From: Rhizobium sp. P38BS-XIX
Lineage (GTDB): Bacteria > Pseudomonadota > Alphaproteobacteria > Rhizobiales > Rhizobiaceae
Assembly (NCBI RefSeq): GCF_012641435.1
Contig: NZ_JABAIJ010000003.1
Coordinates: forward strand, 372,001-436,000
Length of the DNA: 64,000 nucleotides
Reading direction: 5' to 3'
The notes under the pieces were generated by a model that was not told where the DNA came from, ran no database searches, and worked only from the letters and a program-made list of their open reading frames with translations. This document shows positions 9,114 to 17,275 of the stretch, one piece after another; the first letter of the stretch is position 1; each line of letters begins with the position of its first letter. Position numbers and translations under genes: made by a program.

Positions 9114-9240
9114 TTACGTGAGCCATAGGAAATAGTGGCCGCCAGTCGAGGTGGCGACGATCCCGGCAGCCAGCTGGCTGGGAAACAGCGCCATACGCCC
9201 AATAAAGTCGACATGCGAGCAACGCGGAAGTGAATGCCGG
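9114..9240 (-). pseudogene. Remnant of a FecCD-type siderophore permease (C-terminal end only)
   Basis: Reading the minus strand from 9240 to the TAA at 9114-9116 gives about 41 codons whose last part (VDFIGRMALFPSQLAAG, then IVAT..GG.YFLWL) is the characteristic C-terminus of FecCD/FhuB permeases, the region around the last membrane helix. There is no start codon and no room for the missing roughly 300 residues: the neighbouring gene's stop lies immediately upstream at 9241. The usual order permease then ATPase, with the fhuC-like gene 121 bases downstream, supports deletion of the rest of a siderophore operon. The call rests on motif recognition, not on an alignment. The rest of 8993-9240 holds no gene. 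Confidence 0.68.
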
Positions 9241-9654
9241 TTAATTCTCGCTCTGGCGATCCTCAAGGATTCTTGTCGCAAGCGCGAGAGCTTCCTGCTC
9301 GGAACTCACCATCTCCATTCGCGTGCCAAAAGCCTTGGTCGCGAGGCTCATCTGGACCTGTATGGCTGCGCGTTTAAGGGCGCTTGGCTCAACGCCGATG
9401 ACGGCCCTGCAGACCGAGGCGAGGGCAGCTTTGTTTTTCTTCAGCCAAATACCGCGCGCCTTTCGATCTTCGTGATCTTCCGCCGGTTGGTCACCCTCCA
9501 TGATGACAACGAAGGGCATGGAAATGGAAAGGAGGGAATCCATTTCGTGCGCCCATTGTGTGGCATAACCCGGATGAACCGACTGCGCGCTCTGCCGAAC
9601 GATCGGCCACAGCGAGACGTCGTGGACGGTGAAGGTTGTTACATCTATTGTCAT
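9241..9654 (-). CDS. Conserved protein of unknown function, 137 residues
   Basis: Not confidently assigned. The start at 9654 (MTIDVTTFT) is chosen over in-frame starts further upstream that fall inside the monooxygenase gene; the gap to that gene is 10 bases, so the two are co-transcribed. The protein is soluble and alpha/beta in pattern: a hydrophobic strand SMPFVVIMEGD, a charged segment, then KKNKAALASVCRAVIGVEPS and a C-terminal helix carrying EMVSSEQEALALATRIL. The order resembles small STAS/SpoIIAA-like proteins, but this is only a guess. Its coupling to an FAD monooxygenase and a divergent AraC regulator suggests an accessory role in that unit. Confidence 0.65.
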   Translation of the reverse strand: MTIDVTTFTVHDVSLWPIVRQSAQSVHPGYATQWAHEMDSLLSISMPFVVIMEGDQPAEDHEDRKARGIWLKKNKAALASVCRAVIGVEPSALKRAAIQVQMSLATKAFGTRMEMVSSEQEALALATRILEDRQSEN

Positions 9655-9664
9655 GATATGTCCC

Positions 9665-10837
9665 TCAAGCTTTGGTTTCAAACAGCATGGCTGCGCCACG
9701 TTCCGACGCATCGATGGCGCGGATGGCTCTCTCGCGCATGTCGGCTTCGTAAAGCAGCAGGGCATTGGGCGCCCCGGACGTTGCAAGCGCGTTGGCGAGA
9801 GTTTCGGAGAGAGCATGTGCGTCCATCAATGCCGTGTTGGCGCCGAGTCCGCCGGCGGGGCTCATGGCATGGATCGCATCACCAAGAAGGGTGACCGCAC
9901 CAGGAGGCCAGAGCGCATCCGGACGACCGCTTCGCACCGGCAGGGCTGCGATGTCGTGGCGGTCGGTGCGGCCGATGATCTGCTTCAGACTGGAGTGCCA
10001 GTCTTGCGTTACGCCCTCGAGCGCCGGCCGAGGATCTCGATCGATGTCATCGTCTGTCAGGCCTAACCGCCGGCGAGGGCCGATCAGGGCCCAATAGAGA
10101 TAATCTCTTATCGGGGTGAGGTTGCAGCCAGGTGCAAAGCGTTCAGCGAGCTTCGTAAAATCATCGTCGAACCGCATCAGATCGAAGATTGCCGTGCAAC
10201 CATCGGCAAAGACAACGGTCGTGCCCTCTTCGAGGTCGGCGGCGTCACCTAGCGGAAGGTCGACCTTGCCGTAGATGCAGATCGAGCCGGTATCGATCGG
10301 CCGGGCGTGCGGTGCAAGTAGACGGCGCAGCTGAGAGTTTACGCCGTCTGCGCCCACAAGCAGATTGCAGCGTATCTGAGCGTGGCTTTCGAACCTGGTC
10401 TCGACCGAACCATCGTCTTGGCAGCGATAGTCGATGAAGCCATGTCCGAAATGAACATGGTCCTCAATCCCTGAAAGCAGGATTTCGCGAAGCGTCTGAC
10501 GGTTGACGCTCAAATCGCCTGCGTCGTCATCCGCATCGCTGTTCCAGCTTGTCGGCGCTCGCCCCGTGACGGGGAGAAGCTGCGGGGTCAGAAAGCGACC
10601 GGCCGAAGCGCTGATGGAGGCTGTTGCCTGAAAGAGAGCAAAGAGATTTGCCGGCAGGCACGCCGCCAGTGCTCTCTGACCATCGGCGTCTATGCGGATA
10701 CGGTAGCCCTGGATGCGGCTATCTGGCTTCGGATCGCGTTCATAGACGTCGAAGCGAATTCCGGCGCGCTTCAAACCCTGTGCGAGGCAGAGGCCTCCAA
10801 GGCCCGCGCCTATAATGGCAACATGAAAATCCTGCAT
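9665..10837 (-). CDS. FAD-dependent aromatic-type monooxygenase (UbiH/PHBH fold)
   Basis: 390-residue flavoprotein monooxygenase. N-terminal Rossmann motif GAGLGG near residues 8-13, an ERDPKPDSRIQG segment after beta2, the DG NADPH-linked motif (LLVGADGVNS), and the second FAD motif LLGDAIHAMSPAGGLGAN near 315-330. It would hydroxylate or epoxidise a small organic substrate using NAD(P)H and O2; the substrate is unknown. Start placed at 10837, where homology-bearing sequence begins; an ATG at 10867 is possible. It shares a 118-bp intergenic region with the divergent AraC gene, the likely regulator, and is followed by the 137-residue unknown gene. Confidence 0.85.
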   Translation of the reverse strand: MQDFHVAIIGAGLGGLCLAQGLKRAGIRFDVYERDPKPDSRIQGYRIRIDADGQRALAACLPANLFALFQATASISASAGRFLTPQLLPVTGRAPTSWNSDADDDAGDLSVNRQTLREILLSGIEDHVHFGHGFIDYRCQDDGSVETRFESHAQIRCNLLVGADGVNSQLRRLLAPHARPIDTGSICIYGKVDLPLGDAADLEEGTTVVFADGCTAIFDLMRFDDDFTKLAERFAPGCNLTPIRDYLYWALIGPRRRLGLTDDDIDRDPRPALEGVTQDWHSSLKQIIGRTDRHDIAALPVRSGRPDALWPPGAVTLLGDAIHAMSPAGGLGANTALMDAHALSETLANALATSGAPNALLLYEADMRERAIRAIDASERGAAMLFETKA

Positions 10838-10955
10838 GAAATTTGGGGCTCTGGTTTGTGTTTGCATTCTAAGTTCGAGCAGAACCATAGCGCTGGAGCG
10901 CCTGGCCGTGATAACGACATTCGGACTTTAAATATCGCAAGGCGGCCAAACCGAT

Positions 10956-11750
10956 ATGGACCTGGAAGAAATTGGCGAACGCTCCGACGGGCCGCCCCTG
11001 ATCGCTTTTTGGGGATCGGACGAGCCTGAGAGCGCTTTTCGGCTCGGGACGCTGGAATACGACTGGCATTCTCATGTGCGAGGACAGCTCTTCTGCATAG
11101 AGAGCGGCCTGGTGACGGTCCGCACGCCTGCCGGCTCGTGGCTGTTGCCGCCTGGGCGAGCGGGATGGATCCCGCCTGGTGTCATGCACAGGGCGAGCAT
11201 CAATGGCGTCCTGAGCGGCTGGGGAATTTTGCTGACACCGGCTGCAAGCGCCGGGCTGCCGAAAAGTCCGTGCGTGCTAAGCGTCAGCGACGTATTGCGC
11301 GCGCTCGTGCGACGAGCGACGAGCTGGCACTGGGAAGACGCGCTTTCGGCGCCGCAGCGCCGCCTTGCGACTGTTTTGCTCGATGAGGTTCGAGCCGCAC
11401 CGACGGAAAGTCTGCATCTGCCCATGCCGGCCGACCGGCGGGTGCTTCGCATTGCCGAGGCCGTGCTGCGCGAGCCTGCGAGCGAGGACACCTTTCAAGT
11501 ACTGGCGCAGAAAGCCGGCATTTCCGAGCGTTCGGCAAGACGACTTTTTAATGCGGAAACAGGCATGTCGTTTGCAAATTGGCGTCAGCAGGCACGCTTG
11601 ATGCTGGCGCTTGAATATCTAACCTCAGGCAGTGCGATTGCCGAGGTTGCAGACAATCTCGGTTATGCGAGCGCCAGCAGCTTCATTGCCATGTTCAAAA
11701 AGGCGTTTGGCCTTTCACCGCGTCGCTATCTTTCGATCAGGAACCCATGA
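10956..11750 (+). CDS. AraC family transcriptional regulator with cupin domain
   Basis: 264 residues. An N-terminal cupin (YDWHSHVRGQLFCIESG, then PPGRAGWIPPGVMH) is joined to a C-terminal double helix-turn-helix (LAQKAGISERSARRLFNAETGMSF; VADNLGYASASSFIAMFKKAFGLSPRRYL). Divergent to the FAD monooxygenase operon, with a short shared promoter region, so it probably controls that operon and itself. Start ATG at 10956. It converges on the metal ATPase gene and is closed by the hairpin at 11756. Confidence 0.9.
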   Translation: MDLEEIGERSDGPPLIAFWGSDEPESAFRLGTLEYDWHSHVRGQLFCIESGLVTVRTPAGSWLLPPGRAGWIPPGVMHRASINGVLSGWGILLTPAASAGLPKSPCVLSVSDVLRALVRRATSWHWEDALSAPQRRLATVLLDEVRAAPTESLHLPMPADRRVLRIAEAVLREPASEDTFQVLAQKAGISERSARRLFNAETGMSFANWRQQARLMLALEYLTSGSAIAEVADNLGYASASSFIAMFKKAFGLSPRRYLSIRNP

Positions 11751-11755
11751 CGGGA

Positions 11756-11786
11756 AACGGGCGCCGATCGGAAATCGGCGCCCGTT
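11756..11786. terminator. Bidirectional terminator hairpin between convergent genes
   Basis: Perfect 13-bp inverted repeat, AACGGGCGCCGAT at 11756-11768 and complement at 11774-11786, loop CGGAA. It lies five bases after the AraC stop and 18 bases from the stop of the convergent P-type ATPase. No strong T-tract on either side. Confidence 0.7.
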
Positions 11787-11804
11787 GAAGATTTACTGCT
11801 TGCT

Positions 11805-14141
11805 CTAGGCGGTCAATTGCCTGCGCTTGCCGCCGAGAAGACGCAGGGCATTCATGGTGACGAGCACGGTCGCGCCGGTGTCGGCAAGGATGGCAGGCCA
11901 TAGACCGGTGATGCCGATGATGGTGGTCACCAGAAATACCGCCTTGAGACCAAGCGCGATCGTGATGTTTTGGCTGATGTTGCTCATCGTCCGCCGGGAC
12001 AGAGCGATCATCTCCATGACGTCGCCGACACGACCGTGCAGCACAGCGGCATCCGCGGTTTCGAGCGCAACATCCGTGCCGCCGCCCATGGCTATGCCGA
12101 CATCGGCGGCGGCCAGAGCAGGTGCGTCGTTGATACCGTCACCGACCTTTGCGACGCGAAGGCCCTGGCTCTTCAATTCACCGACGATCCTCTGCTTGTC
12201 CTCCGGCAGCAGCTCGGCCCGAACCTCGATGCCGAGTGTCTTGCCGATGGCCTGCGCAGTTCGTTTGTTGTCGCCGGTCAGCATGATGGTCTTGATGCCA
12301 GCGTCCGTCAGGGCCTTCAGACCTGCCGCCGTGTCGGCGCGGGGTTCATCGCGCATGGCAAGCAAGCCGGCCGCGGTGCCCTTGACGATCAGAACCGAGA
12401 CCGTCTTGCCTTCGTCGTTGAGCGCGGCAATGCGGGTCGATTGCTCCGGCGTGAGCGGAACCTTCTCGGCAGCTGCCTGCGGCGAGCCGAGGAAGATTTC
12501 GGCGCTATCCACCATTCCGCTTATGCCCTTGCCGCCAATCGCCTTCGCATCGACGATCTGGGGAATTTCGATGCCGTCTGCCGACGCGCGATCAAGGATC
12601 GCCCGAGCAAGCGGATGGCTTGAACCGGTTTCGAGGGCCGCTGCCAGGCGCAGCACTTCCATCTCCTGCGCGCCGAGCGCGACAATATCCGTGACTTTCG
12701 GCTTTCCTTCCGTCAGCGTCCCCGTCTTGTCGAAAGCGACCGCGGTCACCTTGCCAATGTTTTCCAGGACGGCGCCGCCCTTGAGAAGAAGGCCGCGCCT
12801 TGCTCCCGAAGACAGCGAGGCCGCTATGGCTGCCGGAGTTGAGATGACCAGGGCACACGGGCAGCCGATCAACAGGATGGCGAGGCCTTTATAGACCCAT
12901 TCCGCCCAGGTTCCGCCCATGAAGAGCGGTGGGATAATGGCAACGAGCGCGCCAACGACGACCACCCCCGGCGTGTAATAGCGCGAGAAACGATCGATAA
13001 AGCGTTCGGTGGGTGCCTTCAATTCCTGTGCCTCTTCAACCAGCTTGACGACGCGTGCAATCGTATTGTCGGCCGCAGCCGCGGTGACGCGAACGCGAAG
13101 CGCTGCATCTCCGTTGACGGTGCCGGCAAAGACGGGCTCGTCAGCTCCCTTGCGCACAGGCGTGCTCTCGCCCGTGACCGGCGCTTCATCGATGGCGCTT
13201 TCACCGGACAAAATAACGCCGTCGGCTGGAATGCGATCGCCGGGCCGTACGAGAATGACGGCGCCGACAGCCAGATCCTCCGCCTGTACTTCTCGGGTCT
13301 TGCCGTTTTCCTCGAGCAAAGCCGTCGTGGGAACGAGATCCGTCAGCGACTGGATGCTGGCCCGCGCTCTTCCGGCGGCGACACCTTCCAGCAATTCGCC
13401 GATCAGGAACAGGAAGACCACGGTGGCCGCCTCTTCGCTGGCACCGATAATGACGGCGCCGGCGGCAGCGATCGTCATGAGCATCTCGATCGAAAAAGGC
13501 GTTCCGACCATGGCGGCCATGAATGCGCGTCGGGCAATCGGTATGAGGCCGACCAGCATCGCCGCACTGAAGATCCAGATATCGAGCTCCGGGACCATTT
13601 TCCCAATCGCCCAGGCAACCGCGAGTGCTGCGCCACTGGCAATGGTCAGCCGTCCCTTCGACGATTTCCACCATGGTCCGTTGGTTGGACCGTGATCATG
13701 GCCGTGGAGCCCGGCAATGGCCGGCTCGTCTTTGGTGGCACCATGATCGTGGCCTGCGTGCTCATGCTGATGGGCACCTTTACCGTGATCATGATGGGCG
13801 TGATCATGTTCTTCGTGGTCATGCGAGTGATGATGGTCATGGTCATGGTCATGGTCATGCCCACAGCCGCAAGCATGATCGCCTACGTCCGCCTTCGTCA
13901 CGGAAGCGCTCGCTCGCGAAAGCGCCGTCACCTTATACCCAAGCCCTGTCACCCTCTTTGTAATGGCGGGAGCAAGTGTTTCGTCTTCTTGGTGTTTCAC
14001 GGTCATGGTGCCTGCCGTGACCGAAACGGAAACGTCCTCCACGCCGGGCAAGCGACGTACGGCTGTGTCGATCTTGGAAGCGCAGGAAGCGCAGTCCATG
14101 CCTTCCACGCGATAGCGGCTCTGTTGTGTTGTCGAAGTCAT
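11805..14141 (-). CDS. Heavy-metal-translocating P-type ATPase (Zn/Cd/Pb class, PIB-2) with His-rich linker
   Basis: 778 residues. Order: one HMA domain with GMDCASC at 14-20; a histidine-rich linker (about residues 89-151, with 20 histidines between 89 and 133 and a CGCG); membrane helices; the ion-binding CPC in GCPCALVIS; phosphorylation motif DKTGTLTEGKP; SSHPLA; GDGINDAPALAAADVGIAMG. A lysine in LGLKAVF and a DTG near the last helix match the zinc/cadmium/lead class rather than copper. It would pump divalent metal out of the cytoplasm; the His-rich tract may bind zinc, nickel or cobalt. A MerR-type promoter lies just upstream (14172-14202). ATG at 14141, ribosome site weak. Confidence 0.93.
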   Translation of the reverse strand: MTSTTQQSRYRVEGMDCASCASKIDTAVRRLPGVEDVSVSVTAGTMTVKHQEDETLAPAITKRVTGLGYKVTALSRASASVTKADVGDHACGCGHDHDHDHDHHHSHDHEEHDHAHHDHGKGAHQHEHAGHDHGATKDEPAIAGLHGHDHGPTNGPWWKSSKGRLTIASGAALAVAWAIGKMVPELDIWIFSAAMLVGLIPIARRAFMAAMVGTPFSIEMLMTIAAAGAVIIGASEEAATVVFLFLIGELLEGVAAGRARASIQSLTDLVPTTALLEENGKTREVQAEDLAVGAVILVRPGDRIPADGVILSGESAIDEAPVTGESTPVRKGADEPVFAGTVNGDAALRVRVTAAAADNTIARVVKLVEEAQELKAPTERFIDRFSRYYTPGVVVVGALVAIIPPLFMGGTWAEWVYKGLAILLIGCPCALVISTPAAIAASLSSGARRGLLLKGGAVLENIGKVTAVAFDKTGTLTEGKPKVTDIVALGAQEMEVLRLAAALETGSSHPLARAILDRASADGIEIPQIVDAKAIGGKGISGMVDSAEIFLGSPQAAAEKVPLTPEQSTRIAALNDEGKTVSVLIVKGTAAGLLAMRDEPRADTAAGLKALTDAGIKTIMLTGDNKRTAQAIGKTLGIEVRAELLPEDKQRIVGELKSQGLRVAKVGDGINDAPALAAADVGIAMGGGTDVALETADAAVLHGRVGDVMEMIALSRRTMSNISQNITIALGLKAVFLVTTIIGITGLWPAILADTGATVLVTMNALRLLGGKRRQLTA
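13832..13859. repeat. Hexanucleotide tandem repeat encoding (His-Asp)n
   Basis: About four and a half copies of ATGGTC in tandem within the ATPase gene; on the coding strand these give alternating His-Asp in the linker. Such a repeat can change length by slippage without breaking the frame, varying the number of metal-binding histidines. Confidence 0.7.
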
Positions 14142-14171
14142 CGTCAGGTTCCGATTTTGCTATTGGAACCA

Positions 14172-14202
14172 TTGCTACATCCTCTAGCTACTAGAGGAAC
14201 AA
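14172..14202 (-). promoter_or_regulatory. MerR-family (CadR/ZntR/PbrR-type) promoter-operator of the metal ATPase gene
   Basis: On the minus strand, a -35 TTGTTC (14197-14202) and a -10 TAGCAA (14172-14177) are separated by 19 bp, the long spacer typical of MerR-activated promoters. The spacer is filled by the dyad CCTCTAG-TAG-CTAGAGG (14181-14197), closely resembling the PbrR/CadR operator. It lies 31 bases upstream of the ATPase start codon. No MerR-type gene is in this window. Confidence 0.82.
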
Positions 14203-14232
14203 GAGCGATTTTTCAGATTTTTTGCCTCGGCA

Positions 14233-15465
14233 TCACGCCGCCGACAACGGCTCGCCGAAATCCCTGTCATGGTCGTTTTGAGGCTCGTCACTCGAATTGA
14301 GGAAAGGGCCATGCGCAACTATGACCATATTCCGGCCGGCGCGTTTTGCCTCATAGAGCGCGGCGTCGGCCGTTTTCAGAAGGTCTTCGAGTGTGTCTTG
14401 CGAAGGCCTGCCGCATGTGACGCCAAGGCTTGCCGTGACGTGCCCGCCGTCGAGACCGCGATGAGGGATGGCGAAGGTTTCAATGGAGCGTCTGGTTCTT
14501 TCGGCGATCGCGAAGGCGACCTCGCAGGTCGTGTCGGGCAGCAAGACCAGAATTTCCTCACCACCGAAGCGGAATGCCGTCCCATTGGCGCCGATCTCGC
14601 GCGAGATGCATTGGCAGACGGCGCGAAGGCAATCGTCGCCCTCCATGTGGCCATGGACATCGTTGAACAGCTTGAACCTGTCGATATCGAGCATGATGAT
14701 CGCGACGGATTGGACCTCTCCATCGGGGCGCCAGATCGAGGAGCGCATGCGATCAAGGGAGTGTCGATTGAACAGACTGGTGAGCTCGTCGCGTTCGGAC
14801 TTCTGCTCCAGCTGAACGTGGAGCAGGCTGCCGCGCAGCTGATTGAGAAAATTAAGCCGGTCCTTGTGTTCCGAAAAATAGGCGCTGAGGACGAGGAAAA
14901 TCGCAAGCGTGACGTAGAAAGTGATGATGCCGGTATAAACGACGTCATCGAAGGCGCCGCTGAGTTTGGTGGTCGTGAATTGTACCGCGCACATCAGCGT
15001 GAGGCCGATCAGGATCGTCACAAATCTTGGCCTGAGGGCGATGACGAAAAACAGGAAGGCGGCGACGTTGCCGTTCTGATAGACGAACAGATAAGGACTG
15101 CCGCTGTGCATGGCGACCGACATCGGCAGGAGAACGCCGAGCACAGCCACGCTAATCGCTAGAAGATCGTAGTTGAGCGCGCTCGGCCAGCGTCTCAGCG
15201 CCACGACGGTAATCAGCGCAAAGGGTGTGAAAATCCCGAAACGCACCATGACCAGTTGTTGGAAGACGTCCGCCATCATCGTGCGGTCGCCAAAATAAAC
15301 GAGATCGTAAATCAGCGTGCCGACGACAGCCCAGATCGGCGACAGCTTGATGCGGCTTGCGGCGTAGTCCTTGAGGAAAAGCGCCTCGATCGCCGGTTTG
15401 AAACGAAGAAACCGAAACCCGTTTCGGATTTGCCGGTCAACGTCTTCCAATGTCACGGCGCTCAC
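14233..15465 (-). CDS. Membrane-anchored diguanylate cyclase (GGDEF domain)
   Basis: 410 residues. The N-terminal half has about five or six hydrophobic segments (for example LIYDLVYFG, FGIFTPFALITVVAL, AAFLFFVIALRP); a C-terminal GGDEF domain follows with active site GGEEI near residue 300, so catalysis of cyclic di-GMP synthesis is expected. The RxxD allosteric site five residues before the active site is not present (G at both key positions), suggesting no product inhibition. GTG start at 15465, with CGGAG eight bases upstream. A very strong hairpin ends 14 bases before the start (15480-15521). No phosphodiesterase is nearby. Confidence 0.92.
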   Translation of the reverse strand: MSAVTLEDVDRQIRNGFRFLRFKPAIEALFLKDYAASRIKLSPIWAVVGTLIYDLVYFGDRTMMADVFQQLVMVRFGIFTPFALITVVALRRWPSALNYDLLAISVAVLGVLLPMSVAMHSGSPYLFVYQNGNVAAFLFFVIALRPRFVTILIGLTLMCAVQFTTTKLSGAFDDVVYTGIITFYVTLAIFLVLSAYFSEHKDRLNFLNQLRGSLLHVQLEQKSERDELTSLFNRHSLDRMRSSIWRPDGEVQSVAIIMLDIDRFKLFNDVHGHMEGDDCLRAVCQCISREIGANGTAFRFGGEEILVLLPDTTCEVAFAIAERTRRSIETFAIPHRGLDGGHVTASLGVTCGRPSQDTLEDLLKTADAALYEAKRAGRNMVIVAHGPFLNSSDEPQNDHDRDFGEPLSAA

Positions 15466-15479
15466 CGATGCTACTCCGA

Positions 15480-15521
15480 CTGATCAGACTTTTGCTTTTG
15501 ATAACGCAAAAGTCTGATCAG
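15480..15521. repeat. 16-bp perfect inverted repeat upstream of the diguanylate cyclase gene
   Basis: CTGATCAGACTTTTGC at 15480-15495 and its exact complement at 15506-15521, with a 10-nt loop. It lies between the quinone oxidoreductase stop (15598) and the cyclase GTG (15465). It could terminate upstream transcription, act as an operator, or lie close enough to the CGGAG ribosome site to influence translation. Confidence 0.8.
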
Positions 15522-15597
15522 GATCTAAAGAAAAGCTCAGCCACGGCGGTCGCAAAGTCACTCTAAAGTGAACCGCGACCGGAGTTTGACGCGCCGG

Positions 15598-16575
15598 TCA
15601 TGGTTTCAGGAGAACCTTGCCGGCTTTGCCTGGCGCCATTGAGGATTTCACCGCCTCGGCGATCTCGGTCATCTCGTATGACGCTTCGACCGGTAGTTTG
15701 ACCTCCCCGACGGCGACGCGGTGGATCAACTCGGCGATCAAGCGCAACCGCTCCTCGGCAGGCATGGCGGCGCTGATCTTGCTGCCCCAGAAGCCCTTGA
15801 TGGTCAGCTGCTTGAAAATGACCGCGCCCGACGCGATCTGCATCGGCCTGCCCGCGGCGGTGCCGAAAGTGATCAGCAGACCGTTTTCCCCCAGAAGGTC
15901 AGCCAGGTCGTTGCTTGCGACGCCGCCGACGGAGTCGACGGCGGCTTTGATCGGCGCATTTCCGACCAGAGCACGAACCTTGGACTTCCAGTCGGGGCCG
16001 GCAGTCGAAATGACATTCTCGACGCCGAATGCTGCCATCTCTTCGACCCCGGCGTCGCGACGGACGAGACTGACACAGTGAACACCACGGCTATGGGCCA
16101 ACATGGCAAGGGTCTTGCCCACGGCCCCGTTTGCGGCGTTCTGGATGATCCACTCACCTTTCTCGACGTCGAGAAATTCCAGAAGCGCGATGGCGCTGAA
16201 CGGCATGGCAATAAGCTGTGCGGCGGCCTCGTCGGAAATGACGTCGGGGACGGGCACAAGGCTTGCGACAGGCGCAATGAAGTGCTCGGCCCAGGTCCCG
16301 TGTACCCCGGCGGAGACGACGCGCTTGCCAATCAACTGGCGATCACAGCCAGGGCCGACGGCATCGACAATACCAACCGCCTCGCTGCCGCCGATAGCCG
16401 GCAGCGCCGGCTTGTAGCCATAGGCGCCGCGCACGGTCCAGAGGTCGTGATTGTGAATGGGGGAGAGGATGGTGCGCACTCTGACCTGTCCATCGACCGG
16501 CTGCGGCAACGGCATCTCGGCAAGACGAAGGACTGCAGCCGGATCGCCGAAGACTTCGTGAATGGCGCTACGCAT
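15598..16575 (-). CDS. Zinc-independent medium-chain alcohol dehydrogenase / quinone oxidoreductase family
   Basis: 325 residues. N-terminal GroES-like domain (PLPQPVDGQVRVRT, GGSEAVGIVDAVG) and nucleotide-binding domain with ANGAVGKTLAMLAHSRG. No structural-zinc cysteine cluster is seen, fitting the quinone oxidoreductase/enoyl reductase subgroup that uses NADPH. Start at 16575 rather than further upstream, because AAGGA lies seven bases before it. It begins 41 bases after a TetR gene in the same direction, so that repressor probably controls it; the pair looks like a stress or xenobiotic response unit. Confidence 0.87.
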   Translation of the reverse strand: MRSAIHEVFGDPAAVLRLAEMPLPQPVDGQVRVRTILSPIHNHDLWTVRGAYGYKPALPAIGGSEAVGIVDAVGPGCDRQLIGKRVVSAGVHGTWAEHFIAPVASLVPVPDVISDEAAAQLIAMPFSAIALLEFLDVEKGEWIIQNAANGAVGKTLAMLAHSRGVHCVSLVRRDAGVEEMAAFGVENVISTAGPDWKSKVRALVGNAPIKAAVDSVGGVASNDLADLLGENGLLITFGTAAGRPMQIASGAVIFKQLTIKGFWGSKISAAMPAEERLRLIAELIHRVAVGEVKLPVEASYEMTEIAEAVKSSMAPGKAGKVLLKP

Positions 16576-16616
16576 TTTGTTTTCCTTGCATTTTGTTGTG
16601 TCGATCCGGGCTTGGG

Positions 16617-17219
16617 TCACAGGCTACCGGACGCAGAAAGGGCCTGCTCGGTGGCAAACATGGCTTGATCGAGCGGCGCTTTGTCTTTTCCAAGTTTGGC
16701 GAGAATCGCCGCACCGAGCCAAAGGCTGTAGAGAGAGCGGGCCATCTTCTCCGGCACGCAGGATGGGGAAATCGAGCCGTCCTCGCGGCCTTCGGTCAGC
16801 GTGGTGCTGATGCGGCGAAGCAGGTCGTCGACACCGCCAAGCAGGATCACGCGCATGTTTTCAGACAGATCGGATATCTCGGCGGCAAGCTTCACGACCA
16901 GGCATCGATCGGCCAGGCTGCCGGCATTGCCGTCCGAAATCCAAGCATTCCAATAGTGGAGCAACCGCTGACGACCGTTTCCTTTCCAGGCAAAAAACGT
17001 ATCGAGCCGCTCCGCATAATCGGTGCAATACTGCTTGAGAAGAGCACAGCCGAATGCTTCCTTGGACGCGAAATAGTAATAGAAAGACCCCTTCGGCACG
17101 GCGCTTTGTTCAAGCAGTTCCTTGAGCCCTACGCCGCCGAATCCCTTGCGCAGCACCAGTTCTTTCCCGATTTCGAGAATGTGGTTGCGCGTCAGATCGG
17201 ATTTCTTTCTGGTCACCAT
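16617..17219 (-). CDS. TetR/AcrR family transcriptional regulator
   Basis: 200 residues. N-terminal helix-turn-helix: RNHILEIGKELVLRKGFGGVGLKELLEQSAVPKGSFYYYFASKE in outline, with the diagnostic FYYYF. The C-terminal ligand-binding part is variable. Start at 17219 (MVTRKKSD) is chosen because upstream residues do not match the family. Co-directional with the downstream quinone oxidoreductase gene (41-bp gap), so probably an autoregulated repressor of that pair. Inducer unknown. Confidence 0.88.
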   Translation of the reverse strand: MVTRKKSDLTRNHILEIGKELVLRKGFGGVGLKELLEQSAVPKGSFYYYFASKEAFGCALLKQYCTDYAERLDTFFAWKGNGRQRLLHYWNAWISDGNAGSLADRCLVVKLAAEISDLSENMRVILLGGVDDLLRRISTTLTEGREDGSISPSCVPEKMARSLYSLWLGAAILAKLGKDKAPLDQAMFATEQALSASGSL

Positions 17220-17275
17220 GGTCGGTGCGTAACAAATAATCGACCGGTCGTCTACAAGCTCTGCGCCGTTTGCAT

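Noticed and set aside
13832..13859. Possible CRISPR-like or satellite repeat
   Set aside because: Unit is six bases, has no spacers, and is explained by His-Asp coding in the ATPase linker.
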